DNA of 12,563 bases from CAYSPU01 sp964432995 (GTDB lineage: Bacteria; Verrucomicrobiota; Verrucomicrobiia; Limisphaerales; JAHDYP01): assembly GCA_964432995.1 (NCBI GenBank), contig CAYSPU010000178.1:1-12563 (forward strand), written 5' to 3'. Position numbers and translations under genes: made by a program. Of the stretch, positions 1 to 6,782 are shown one piece after another. Below the pieces are notes generated by a model. That model had not been told where the DNA came from. It saw only the letters and a list, made by a program, of their open reading frames with translations, and made no database searches. Position 1 is the first letter of the stretch, and each line of letters begins with the position of its first letter.

Positions 1-1271
1 CACATGGGAGTGGCGCTCTACACCGCGGCCTGGGTGTTGCGCGGCATCCTCGGCCTCACGCCCGGGGCCACCATCCTGGGCGTGGATGCACTCCTGTTGT
101 TCATCGTCGTCCTGGGTCTCCTGACGGGCATCTACACCATGCTGGGCGGCCTGCTGGCCGTTGTCTGGACGGAGAGCGTGCAGACGGTCCTGCTGCTCAC
201 GGGCGCCGTGGTGGTCACGGTAGTGGGGTACCTGAAGGTGGGCGGCTGGTCGGCGCTCGCCGACTCGCTGGCCACGCATCCGCATCCCTTGGCGAGCGTT
301 CCCGACAGCAACGTCACCTGGGGAACCGGCAACTTCCTNNNNNNNNNNACGCCGCGGATCCCTCCGGAATGGCGTGGTACTCGATTCTGCTGGGCTACCC
401 GGTACTCGGCATCTGGTATTGGTGCTGCGACCAGACGATCGTGCAGCGCGTCCTGGCGGCGAAGGACGAGCGGCACGCGCGCCTGGGACCGTTGTTTTGC
501 GCCTTTCTCAAGATCTGGCCGGTCTTCTTCTTTGTGCTGCCGGGCGTGATCTGCGTCGCGCTGGTGCAACAGAACGCCTTCGACGGCCAGGCGCCCCAGA
601 ACGCGGCGGATACCTACACCTTCCTCCTCACCCATCTGCTGCCCGCCGGGCTGAAGGGGCTCGTCGTCGCCGCCATGCTCGCCGCCGCCATGCAGACCTG
701 TTCGGCCGCCCTCAACTCGACCGCCACCCTCGTGGCCTACGACCTCTTCAAACGCCATCGACCGGACATCAGCGACCACCAACTCGTGGGGATTGGCAAG
801 ATCACAACCGTTCTCGGCACGCTGCTCGCCATCGTCTGCTCACCACTGTTCGGTCACTACACGACCATCTTCGAGGGGATTAACAAGCTCATCTCCTATG
901 TGGCGCCCCCGATCACCGCGGTGTTCCTTCTGGGCGTGTTCTGGCGGCGCGCCTCCGCCCCGGCTGCCTTCCTCACGCTCGTGGTCGGGATGATTCTGGG
1001 ATTCGCCGCCTTCCTGCTCGACTGGAATGGCTGGTTCCGCATGGACTTCATGCTCCTGGCGTTTCTGCTCCTGGTAGCCTGCCTGATCCTCATGGTGGCG
1101 GCCACGCTGCAGTTCCCGCACCCGCTCAAACCGGAAGCGGAACCGCTGGTCTGGAGCGACTGGCGCCAACCCCTGCGCGGCCACGCCGGCGGACGCGGCC
1201 TCGGCAACTACCGCGTCGCCACCGTCGCCGTCCTCGTCGTGTTTGTGGTCCTCTACCTGGTATTCCGCTGA
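1..1271 (+). CDS. Sodium:solute symporter, SGLT/SLC5-like (5' partial, interrupted by assembly gap)
   Basis: This is an inner-membrane Na+-coupled transporter of the SSF family, probably for a sugar or related organic solute. The reading frame is open from base 1, so the start is missing. Before the gap (bases 1-338, frame 1) there are hydrophobic helices and the motif WTESVQTVLLLTGA, typical of SSF helices. After the gap the protein continues in another frame with DPSGMAWYSILLGYP and GIWYWCCDQTIVQRVLAAK (408-464), a hallmark of SGLT-like members. Next come MLAAAMQTCSAALNSTAT and EGINKLISYVAPPITAVFLLGVFWRRA, then further C-terminal membrane helices, ending at TGA 1269-1271. The frame change coincides exactly with the N run, so I read it as one gene with a mis-sized gap, not a frameshift mutation. 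A mutarotase-like gene begins 13 bases downstream, consistent with sugar uptake. The substrate cannot be told from the sequence. Confidence 0.93.
   Translation, partial: HGSGALHRGLGVARHPRPHARGHHPGRGCTPVVHRRPGSPDGHLHHAGRPAGRCLDGERADGPAAHGRRGGHGSGVPEGGRLVGARRLAGHASASLGERSRQQRHLGNRQLPXXXXAADPSGMAWYSILLGYPVLGIWYWCCDQTIVQRVLAAKDERHARLGPLFCAFLKIWPVFFFVLPGVICVALVQQNAFDGQAPQNAADTYTFLLTHLLPAGLKGLVVAAMLAAAMQTCSAALNSTATLVAYDLFKRHRPDISDHQLVGIGKITTVLGTLLAIVCSPLFGHYTTIFEGINKLISYVAPPITAVFLLGVFWRRASAPAAFLTLVVGMILGFAAFLLDWNGWFRMDFMLLAFLLLVACLILMVAATLQFPHPLKPEAEPLVWSDWRQPLRGHAGGRGLGNYRVATVAVLVVFVVLYLVFR
339..348. other. Assembly gap (10 N)
   Basis: Ten N bases sit inside the symporter gene. The frame is 1 before and 3 after. 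The flanking partial codons (ct before, ac after) need a true gap length of 2 modulo 3 to keep the gene open, so 10 is a placeholder and not the real size. The protein text on both sides (…WGTGNF / AADPSG…) lies in the loop that precedes the conserved GIWYW segment. Only a few residues are probably missing there. Confidence 0.97.
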
Positions 1272-1284
1272 AGAGACATCATCT

Positions 1285-1695
1285 ATGCATCCCTTGAAAA
1301 CCCCGCTGGTTCTCCTGTGTGCCGTCGTACTGACCGGCTGCGCCACGACCCGGACCCCACAGCGCTTCGCCTGGGTCACCGGCCTGAAACCCGAGAAGGC
1401 GGAAACCTACCGCCAACTGCACGCCAACCCCTGGCCCGGCGTCAATCGCATGCTCAAGGAGTGCCACATCCACAACTTCTCCATCCACGAGCGCGAGATC
1501 AACGGCCAGCTCTACCTGTTCGCGTATCTCGAGTACACCGGCACGGATTTCGAGGCCGACATGAACAAGATGGCCGCCGATCCCGAGACCCAACGCTGGT
1601 GGAAAGAGACCGACCCCTGCCAGTCCCCACTGCCAGACGCGGCCGCCAAGGGGAAGATCTGGGCCGATACCCGGGAACTCTATTTCCTCAAGTAG
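1285..1695 (+). CDS. L-rhamnose mutarotase (RhaM/DUF718)-like lipoprotein
   Basis: The protein has 136 residues. The N-terminus (MHPLKTPLVLLCAVVLTGC) is a lipoprotein signal with lipobox LTGC and lipidated Cys19, so it should be exported and membrane-anchored. Residues 27-136 resemble the RhaM alpha/beta-barrel family. A Tyr-x-x-x-His pair (Y42, H46, in TYRQLHANPWP) matches the catalytic Tyr/His region. HNFSIHE and LYLFAYLEY match core strands, and a Trp-Trp pair (W105, W106, in ETQRWWK) matches the family's WW, followed by the closing strand ELYFL. RhaM enzymes interconvert anomers of L-rhamnose and are normally about 104 residues and cytoplasmic; the extra length here is the export signal. 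I chose the ATG at 1285 because it begins the lipoprotein signal; the in-frame codon at 1243 lies inside the symporter gene. It follows the symporter by 13 bases, so the two are probably one operon. Sugar specificity is inferred. Confidence 0.85.
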   Translation: MHPLKTPLVLLCAVVLTGCATTRTPQRFAWVTGLKPEKAETYRQLHANPWPGVNRMLKECHIHNFSIHEREINGQLYLFAYLEYTGTDFEADMNKMAADPETQRWWKETDPCQSPLPDAAAKGKIWADTRELYFLK

Positions 1696-1841
1696 ACCGC
1701 CGAGATCGGAAAAGCCACCGGTCGATGCTCGCGCGGGAAACTCGGCACTCCCGGTTTGGGCTCGCCAATCCGACGCTCACACCCGGCCACCTGCCAGATC
1801 TCCAAGCACCCTGGGTGGCCAGGCAACGGAACCGTGCCTGA

Positions 1842-1873
1842 CCGATTATTCGTGCATATGCACGATTTATCGG
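1842..1873. promoter_or_regulatory. Palindrome between convergent genes
   Basis: A perfect 14-base palindrome, cgtgcatatgcacg (1851-1864), is flanked by near-symmetric arms ccgattatt (1842-1850) and atttatcgg (1865-1873) that pair at 7 of 9 positions, making a 32-base dyad. It lies 146 bases after the mutarotase-like gene and 34 bases beyond the end of the convergent phosphodiesterase-like gene. It has no T-run, so a classical intrinsic terminator is not supported. A bidirectional transcript-end hairpin, a protein-binding operator and a dispersed repeat are all possible. The rest of 1696-1907 shows no gene. Confidence 0.55.
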
Positions 1874-1907
1874 CACGCCACTCCCCATCCCCATGACCGC
1901 TTCCGAT

Positions 1908-2759
1908 CTACCGATCGTTGGCGGCCTTGACTGCCCCGACGCCCATCTCCGCCTGTGCTCGCAGAAAATCTCGCAGTCCCTCGAGTCGGTCGGTGTTGAT
2001 GAGGTCCACGCCGGCATCGTGGAGCACACGCCAGACCTCCGGCCGGTCCGGGGCGCCCCAGAAGCGGACCCGGCGTCCCTGCTGATGGGCCTTCGCCACG
2101 AACTCCAGCAGGTGCGCCCGTTCCGCATCGGGCATCGGCCCGTTGCCGCGCCACTGGAAGAACTTGCCCCACTGCTCGCTGATGACCGGAACCAGCGCCG
2201 CGGAGGCTCCCGAAGTGAGATCGTCGACGCGCCCGTCGCACGCCGCCCGGCGTGACGCCTGCCCTTCAAGCGCGGCTCGCGGGCGGTTGCCGGAGAGGAT
2301 CACGGTCACGGCGTTCGTGGTCACCCGGGTGCGGTCGAACCGGGTGACCAGATCGGCGTATTGCTCCAGCAACTTGTCCAGCGCGGCATACGTCCCCTCT
2401 GCCTCCGTCTTGAGGTCGACGAACAGGAGGCAGGCCGGCCCCTGGGGATAGATGCGCCCGCCGTGTTGACGCGCCCGCTGCCGCAACGGCTCCAGGTAGA
2501 GCGCCTCCAGGGTGCGGTCGGGCGAAGTCCGGTTGCGATCGTGCGCGACGAGCAGGCGCCCGTCCACCAGGTGCACGTCGGCTTCAAAGCTGCAGAAGCC
2601 GCAGTCCAGCGCGTCCAGGAGCGGTCGCGCATGCTCGTAATCGTTGTGCGCGTGAGCGCGGGTGAGGGGCGCGGGCGCGTCGCCGGCGAACGCCGTCACC
2701 GCCGCGAGAAGCCCGACCGCAAGCACCCGGAGGAGTGGCAAACCAACGTTCCGTTTCAT
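1908..2759 (-). CDS. Secreted GDPD / PI-PLC-like phosphodiesterase family protein
   Basis: The protein has 283 residues, with a Sec signal peptide at about 1-25 (hydrophobic LLRVLAVGLLAAVTAFA, likely cleavage after AFA). The mature part is a TIM-barrel of the glycerophosphodiester phosphodiesterase / PI-PLC superfamily. AHAHNDY (35-41) holds the first catalytic His. The metal-binding pair is FEADVH (E59, D61). LLVAHDRN holds the second His (H73), LFVDLK (112-117) a further strand, and the C-terminal strand is DLINTDRLEGLRDFL. The HAHNDY form matches an uncharacterised bacterial branch of the superfamily, so the substrate (glycerophosphodiester, phospholipid or other) is open. I chose the ATG at 2759 because it begins the signal peptide and has a GGAAG ribosome site 4 bases upstream. 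The open frame runs back to 2900, but that stretch is non-coding and ends at the repeat element. Confidence 0.85.
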   Translation of the reverse strand: MKRNVGLPLLRVLAVGLLAAVTAFAGDAPAPLTRAHAHNDYEHARPLLDALDCGFCSFEADVHLVDGRLLVAHDRNRTSPDRTLEALYLEPLRQRARQHGGRIYPQGPACLLFVDLKTEAEGTYAALDKLLEQYADLVTRFDRTRVTTNAVTVILSGNRPRAALEGQASRRAACDGRVDDLTSGASAALVPVISEQWGKFFQWRGNGPMPDAERAHLLEFVAKAHQQGRRVRFWGAPDRPEVWRVLHDAGVDLINTDRLEGLRDFLRAQAEMGVGAVKAANDR

Positions 2760-2862
2760 CGCGCTTCCATTATGCTTTGGCCGAACCGCCCACGGCAAGG
2801 TTGTCCGATGACCCAGCACGGAAACCGTCAACCGCCAGGAATACCCACAACGCTTGCTCTCT

Positions 2863-2999
2863 CCATGAACCGTACGCGCGAGTCTCTGATAATGAGCCAA
2901 ACATCGAACATCGAACTTCCAACGTCCAACGTCGAACGAAAGCGACGTTCGACCTTCGATGTTCGACGTTCAGCGTTCGATGTTCGTCCCGGTTCATGG
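2863..2999. repeat. MITE-like palindromic repeat with 'acatcgaac' units
   Basis: A perfect 10-base inverted repeat (ccatgaaccg 2863-2872, cggttcatgg 2990-2999) brackets a second, imperfect one. The inner left arm begins cgaacatcgaac (2905-2916), the inner right arm ends gttcgatgttcg (2975-2986), and both are built of short caacgtc/cgaacatc-like words. The inner part can fold into an 80-base hairpin around position 2940. From memory, repeats of this kind are common between genes in Verrucomicrobiota and Planctomycetota genomes and give spurious translations such as NIEHRTSNV; I cannot search for other copies here. The element lies in the 515-base gene-free stretch 2760-3274, between the phosphodiesterase-like gene and the glycosidase-like gene. 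Confidence 0.75.
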
Positions 3000-3056
3000 C
3001 ACCCACGCGCGTCCAGCCTTTGGAAGTCCTTGTCTTCCATGAGCGATCAGCAGCAG

Positions 3057-3078
3057 GGACGCGCGGCCCCGCGCGTCC
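3057..3078. repeat. GC-rich hairpin 1
   Basis: Nine-base perfect arms, ggacgcgcg (3057-3065) and cgcgcgtcc (3070-3078), surround the loop gccc. The word gcgcgtcc recurs at 3007-3014 and 3172-3179, so the surrounding 180 bases seem built from related copies. There is no T-run. It could be a dispersed REP-like element or a transcript-end hairpin. Confidence 0.6.
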
Positions 3079-3112
3079 ACTCGGTTGCGTACAGCAGGTG
3101 CGGACTCTTAGC

Positions 3113-3133
3113 GGACGCCCGAGCCGGGCGTCC
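3113..3133. repeat. GC-rich hairpin 2
   Basis: Nine-base perfect arms, ggacgcccg (3113-3121) and cgggcgtcc (3125-3133), surround the loop agc. It follows hairpin 1 by 34 bases and shares its ggacgc…gcgtcc outline, which points to one family of REP-like elements. I see no gene in 2760-3274 beyond these repeats, and the promoter of the downstream gene was not identified. Confidence 0.6.
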
Positions 3134-3274
3134 CTACCTTCCACGTTCGCGTCCAGGTTCGGGGTCATCATGCGCGTCCGGCATTCCCGACAGCCCGGAG
3201 TTGCCTGGAGGCGCGACAAAACCATCGCGCGCGCGGAGGCGGACGTGGATACTGGGCATGTTTGGATGGCGCGT

Positions 3275-4237
3275 ATGAAAACCTCTCCGGCGTCCACAGT
3301 AGCGGCAATCCTCATCCTGTCGGCGTCAGCGGGCTGGAGCGCCCCTCCGGTGATGATCCCGCGCGTGGTCGGCGAGTGGTGGACGATCGCGCAGAACCCC
3401 GATCTGGGCGCTTACAACACCACCAACCAGCAACCGGTCGATTTCGCCGTTTGGCAAGCCGCCGACGGCACCTGGCAGCTCTGGTCGTGCATTCGCAACA
3501 CCCGCTGCGGCGGCGTTACGCGCCTCCTGCATGGTTGGGAAGGACGGCGGTTGGCCGACACGAACTGGGCTCCCCGCGGCATCACGATGGAAGCAATGGC
3601 CGAATTCGGCGAAAGAACCGGAGGCCTCCAGGCGCCGTTTGTTCTCCGGCACGACTCGCAGTTCCTCATGTTCTACGGCGACTGGGTGCACGTCTGCGTC
3701 GCGACGAGCAGAGACGGGAAGGCGTTCGCGCGTCGCCTCCATGCGGACGGCAAGACGGGCATGTTCGGTGAAGGTCCCAACGACAATGCCCGGGACCCGA
3801 TGGTCCTGTTCACACGTGACCGGTGGCATTGCTATTACACGGCCCACCCGAACCGAGAAGGAGCCGTCTTCTGCCGCACATCGTCGGACTTGCGCACTTG
3901 GAGCGATCCCCGCCGAGTAGCGTTTGGCGGCGAGGCCGGCACCCATTTCACCTCCGCCGAATGCCCTTTTGTCGTCGAACTCACGCCCGGCGAATACTAT
4001 CTCTTGCGCACGCAACGCTACGGCGCCGACGCCATCACACGGGTGTATCATTCGCGGGACCCACTGGACTTCGGCGTCGACAACGATGGCGGTCACCTGG
4101 TGGGGACGCTGCCGATAGCGGCGCCGGAGATCTTCCCTCATGAAGGCCACTGGTACATCGCCAGCCTCCTGCCAACGCTGAACGGCATCCGGTTGGCGAA
4201 GATGGAGTGGGTGAACTCAGCGAGCGCGAGCCACTGA
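3275..4237 (+). CDS. Secreted beta-propeller protein, GH43-like glycoside hydrolase
   Basis: The protein has 320 residues and a Sec signal at about 1-23 (MKTSPASTVAAILILSASAG, then WSA). The mature part shows blade-like repeats typical of five-bladed propeller glycosidases: DFAVWQAADGTWQLW (56-70), RDPMVLFTRDRWHCYYTA (173-190), AECPFVVELTPGEYYLL (228-244) and APEIFPHEGHWYIAS (283-297). D56, D174 and E229 stand where GH43/GH32-type enzymes keep their three acids, but I cannot prove this from one sequence. The role is probably cleavage of plant or algal polysaccharide side chains outside the cytoplasm. I chose the ATG at 3275 because it begins the signal; an ATG at 3266 adds only three residues. 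The frame stays open back to 2735 through the repeats, which is not coding. The gene converges on the kinase operon, with 44 bases between them. Confidence 0.78.
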   Translation: MKTSPASTVAAILILSASAGWSAPPVMIPRVVGEWWTIAQNPDLGAYNTTNQQPVDFAVWQAADGTWQLWSCIRNTRCGGVTRLLHGWEGRRLADTNWAPRGITMEAMAEFGERTGGLQAPFVLRHDSQFLMFYGDWVHVCVATSRDGKAFARRLHADGKTGMFGEGPNDNARDPMVLFTRDRWHCYYTAHPNREGAVFCRTSSDLRTWSDPRRVAFGGEAGTHFTSAECPFVVELTPGEYYLLRTQRYGADAITRVYHSRDPLDFGVDNDGGHLVGTLPIAAPEIFPHEGHWYIASLLPTLNGIRLAKMEWVNSASASH

Positions 4238-4281
4238 AGCCGACGCCGGCCGAGGGGGCACCCAGAATCGAGCGAGGATCT

Positions 4282-6396
4282 TCAGGTTTCGGGATTCGCC
4301 GAAGACGAGCGGTGAGGATCCCGTCGACGCGTTTGCCTGCCGGTGATCAACTCTTGCAGTTTCGTCAGAAGCTCCGTTCCGACAAAAGGCTTGGTCAGCA
4401 GTGCCGGCAGATCGAGGCTGTCCAGCCCCTGCACGCCCGTCCGTTCGGCGAGACCGGTCATTCCGAGGATTGGCACCTGCGGTGCGGAGCGGCGCAGGGC
4501 ACGGATCAACGCCGGGCCCTCCACACCGGGCATCATCAGGTCCGTGATGACGGCGCGGATCTCGCTGGCGCGCTCCTTCCACAACGCCAGCGCCTCGCTT
4601 CCTTCCGCCGCCAGGACCACCCGATAGCCGTGCCGCTCCAAGGTCCGGCGCACCACACTGCGCACGGCGGCTTCGTCGTCCACGACGAGGATCAACTCCC
4701 CCTTCGCCGCAGGGGGCGCTTCCGGGCGGCGAGATGGTCGAACGGGCTCCGTCTCCACTGAGGCGGGCAAGTAGAGCTCGAACATCGTCCCCTGACCGAG
4801 CCGGCTCTTCACCCGCACGAAACCGCCGTGCCCGCGCACGATGCCGAGCACGGTGGCCAAGCCCAGGCCCGTGCCTTTGCCCGTTTCCTTGGTGGTGAAG
4901 AACGGATCGAAAATGCGGTCCAGGTTCTCGGGCGGAATGCCCGAGCCGGTGTCGGTCACGCTCATACACACGTACGGCCCCACCGCCGCGTGGGGGGTCA
5001 CTTCCGCAAAGGCGGCATCGAGATTCACATTCGCGGCGGCCAGGGTGAGCACGCCGCCCGCGGGCATCGCATCGCGCGCGTTGACGCAGAGGTTCATGAG
5101 CGCCTGATGGATCTGGGTGGCATCCGCCAGGACGTGCCACAGCTCCTGGCGCACCTCGGTTTGCAGCCGGATGTTCCGCGGAAACGTCTCGCGAATCATC
5201 CGACTGATCTCTCGCAGATGGTGCCGCACCGGGAGCGGCACGCGCGCCGTCGGCGCCCCGCGCGCAAAAGTCAGCAGTTGCTTCACCAGATCCGCCCCAC
5301 GCTGAGCACAGTCCTGCACCGTCCCGAGCATCTCCCGGCCTTCGGGGTCCGCAACCGTGTCGCTCAGCAGGGGCGCGATCATCAGGATGGGGGAAAGGAT
5401 GTTGTTCAAGTCGTGGGCCAGGCCCCCGGCCATCGCCCCGATGCTCTCCAGACGCTGGGCGCGCAGGAACTGGGCCTCCAACTGCCGGCGCTCGGTGACG
5501 TCGGTTACGAAGCCCACGAGCATGGGGCCCCCTCCCATGACGACCCGCCTCGACCGGAACTCCGCCCAGAAGACGGACCCGTTCTTGCGGAGGCAAGGGA
5601 GGCTCGGCAACAGCTCCCTCTCCCCGCGCGTCCCCGCGTCGAACTCGGACACGATGTTCACCGCAGCGTCGGGGGGATGGAGTTTCTCAATGGTCATCCC
5701 CTCTAGTTCGTCTTTGCTGTAGCCGTAGAGCGCACAGTAGGCCGGATTGGCATACCGGATTTCCCGGGTAGCCGCGTCGGCCACGGCGATGCCCTCGACC
5801 GCGCCTTCGAACAACACGCGGTATCGTTCCTCGGAGTCCCGCAGCACCTGCTCGGTCCGTCGCCGCTCGGCCACTTCGCGCTCCAACTCGACCAGCTTCT
5901 GCTCGAGTTTGCGCACGAGCACCGCGTTGTACTGGTGCAGATACTCCGCTTCCGTGGGCGCGGCAGATCCTCCCTGGCCACCGCTCGACTCGGCGGACAG
6001 GGCCCCGGCCGGAGCCGGCGGGCTGGGAACGGCTTGGGCGACAACCTCCCGGATGATGCGAACGAACACGTCCGGCTCCTCCGGCTTCACGATGAAACGC
6101 TGCGCCCCCAGGCGGAGCGCCAGTTCGCGGTCCTGCTCGTCCGTATAGGTCGCGGTATAAAACACAAACGGGATGTTGCGAAGCCGCTCGTCCTGTTTCC
6201 AGACGCGGCAGAGGGAATACCCGTCCATCACCGGCATCAGGATGTCGGCGACGATGAGATCCGGCGCTTCCTGCCGTGCCTGGTCGAGCGCTTCCGCACC
6301 ATTGGCCGCCGTCATCACCTCATACCCACTGCCGGAGAGCAGAACCTGCAGTTGGTAGCGGTTGCATTCGTTGTCGTCCGTGACCAGGATCTTCAT
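4282..6396 (-). CDS. Hybrid sensor histidine kinase, REC-PAS-HisKA-HATPase-REC
   Basis: A soluble protein of 704 residues with no membrane helices. Domains in order: N-terminal receiver 1-120 (D7/D8, phospho-acceptor D51 in IVADILMPVMDGY, T81, K104); a Pro/Ala/Gly-rich linker (about 122-147); a coiled coil (about 155-190); PAS 188-302 (RYRVLFEGAVEGIAVAD … FVTDVTERR); a kinase dimerisation helix with H328 in GGLAHDLNNIL; an ATPase domain with N box NLCVNARDA (435-443), G1 DTGSGIP, F box DPFFTTK and G2 GKGTGLGL; and a C-terminal receiver 567-685 (D573/D574, D619 in ITDLMMPG, T647, K669). All key residues are present, so it should autophosphorylate and pass phosphate internally. The start ATG overlaps the stop of the receiver gene upstream (ATGA, 6393-6396), with GGAAAGG 11 bases before it. 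It is the last gene of the three-gene operon. Confidence 0.95.
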   Translation of the reverse strand: MKILVTDDNECNRYQLQVLLSGSGYEVMTAANGAEALDQARQEAPDLIVADILMPVMDGYSLCRVWKQDERLRNIPFVFYTATYTDEQDRELALRLGAQRFIVKPEEPDVFVRIIREVVAQAVPSPPAPAGALSAESSGGQGGSAAPTEAEYLHQYNAVLVRKLEQKLVELEREVAERRRTEQVLRDSEERYRVLFEGAVEGIAVADAATREIRYANPAYCALYGYSKDELEGMTIEKLHPPDAAVNIVSEFDAGTRGERELLPSLPCLRKNGSVFWAEFRSRRVVMGGGPMLVGFVTDVTERRQLEAQFLRAQRLESIGAMAGGLAHDLNNILSPILMIAPLLSDTVADPEGREMLGTVQDCAQRGADLVKQLLTFARGAPTARVPLPVRHHLREISRMIRETFPRNIRLQTEVRQELWHVLADATQIHQALMNLCVNARDAMPAGGVLTLAAANVNLDAAFAEVTPHAAVGPYVCMSVTDTGSGIPPENLDRIFDPFFTTKETGKGTGLGLATVLGIVRGHGGFVRVKSRLGQGTMFELYLPASVETEPVRPSRRPEAPPAAKGELILVVDDEAAVRSVVRRTLERHGYRVVLAAEGSEALALWKERASEIRAVITDLMMPGVEGPALIRALRRSAPQVPILGMTGLAERTGVQGLDSLDLPALLTKPFVGTELLTKLQELITGRQTRRRDPHRSSSANPET

Positions 6397-6782
6397 ATGG
6401 TGCAGCGCCTTTCCGAAGGGTCGCCGGGAGCATGCTGTTCGATCTCACTGACAAAGGTCTCCGGGTTGATCGGCTTTTCCAGGTAGCCGCTGCAGCCCGC
6501 GGCCAGCACGCGCTCCCGATCCCCCGCCATGGCATACGACGTCACCGCCACGATCGGCACTCGGCCCAAACCGGGGTTCTCCCGCAGCGCCTGCGCCACG
6601 GCGTAACCGTCCATGCCGGGCAACTGGATGTCGAGCAGGATCAAGTCAGGCCGGAGTTGGTCAGCCAGAGAGATGCCTTCCGGCCCGCTCGCGGCTGAGG
6701 TCACTTGGTGGCCCCGTTTCTCCAAGAGAAAAGTCGCCAGATAGCGGTTCTGAACGTTGTCTTCAATCAGGAGGATTTTCAT
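6393..6782 (-). CDS. Stand-alone receiver (single-domain response regulator, DivK/CheY-like)
   Basis: A protein of 129 residues that is only a receiver domain. It has the acidic pocket E7/D8 in LLIEDN, phospho-acceptor D51 in LILLDIQLPGMDGY, switch residue T81 in VAVTSYAM and K103 in YLEKPINPETF. The last 15 or so residues are a short tail without a known output domain, so it should act as a phosphate shuttle or by protein contact. Both ends are fused to neighbours by 4-base ATGA overlaps (6779-6782 with the kinase before it, 6393-6396 with the hybrid kinase after it), which argues for coupled translation and a shared pathway. Its sequence is close to the N-terminal receiver of the hybrid kinase (both start MKIL with DN at residues 8-9 and have D51), suggesting duplication. 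Confidence 0.95.
   Translation of the reverse strand: MKILLIEDNVQNRYLATFLLEKRGHQVTSAASGPEGISLADQLRPDLILLDIQLPGMDGYAVAQALRENPGLGRVPIVAVTSYAMAGDRERVLAAGCSGYLEKPINPETFVSEIEQHAPGDPSERRCTI

Noticed and set aside
2760..2900. N-terminal extension of the phosphodiesterase-like protein
   Set aside because: The ATG at 2759 starts a signal peptide and has a GGAAG ribosome site; the extension would bury the signal inside the protein.
2900..2986. Possible CRISPR-like array from repeated acatcgaac words
   Set aside because: The units are short and variable, arranged in inverted order around one centre and without spacers, so it is a palindromic repeat.
2735..3274. N-terminal extension of the propeller protein through the repeat region
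   Set aside because: The translation is of palindromic repeats, and a good signal peptide starts at 3275.
4238..4281. Terminator between the glycosidase-like gene and the kinase operon
   Set aside because: The 44-base gap has GC-rich bases, but I found no stem-loop followed by a T-run on either strand.
4828..5706. Open frame (292 codons) on the + strand opposite the hybrid kinase gene
   Set aside because: Same reason: an antisense shadow with unprotein-like composition.
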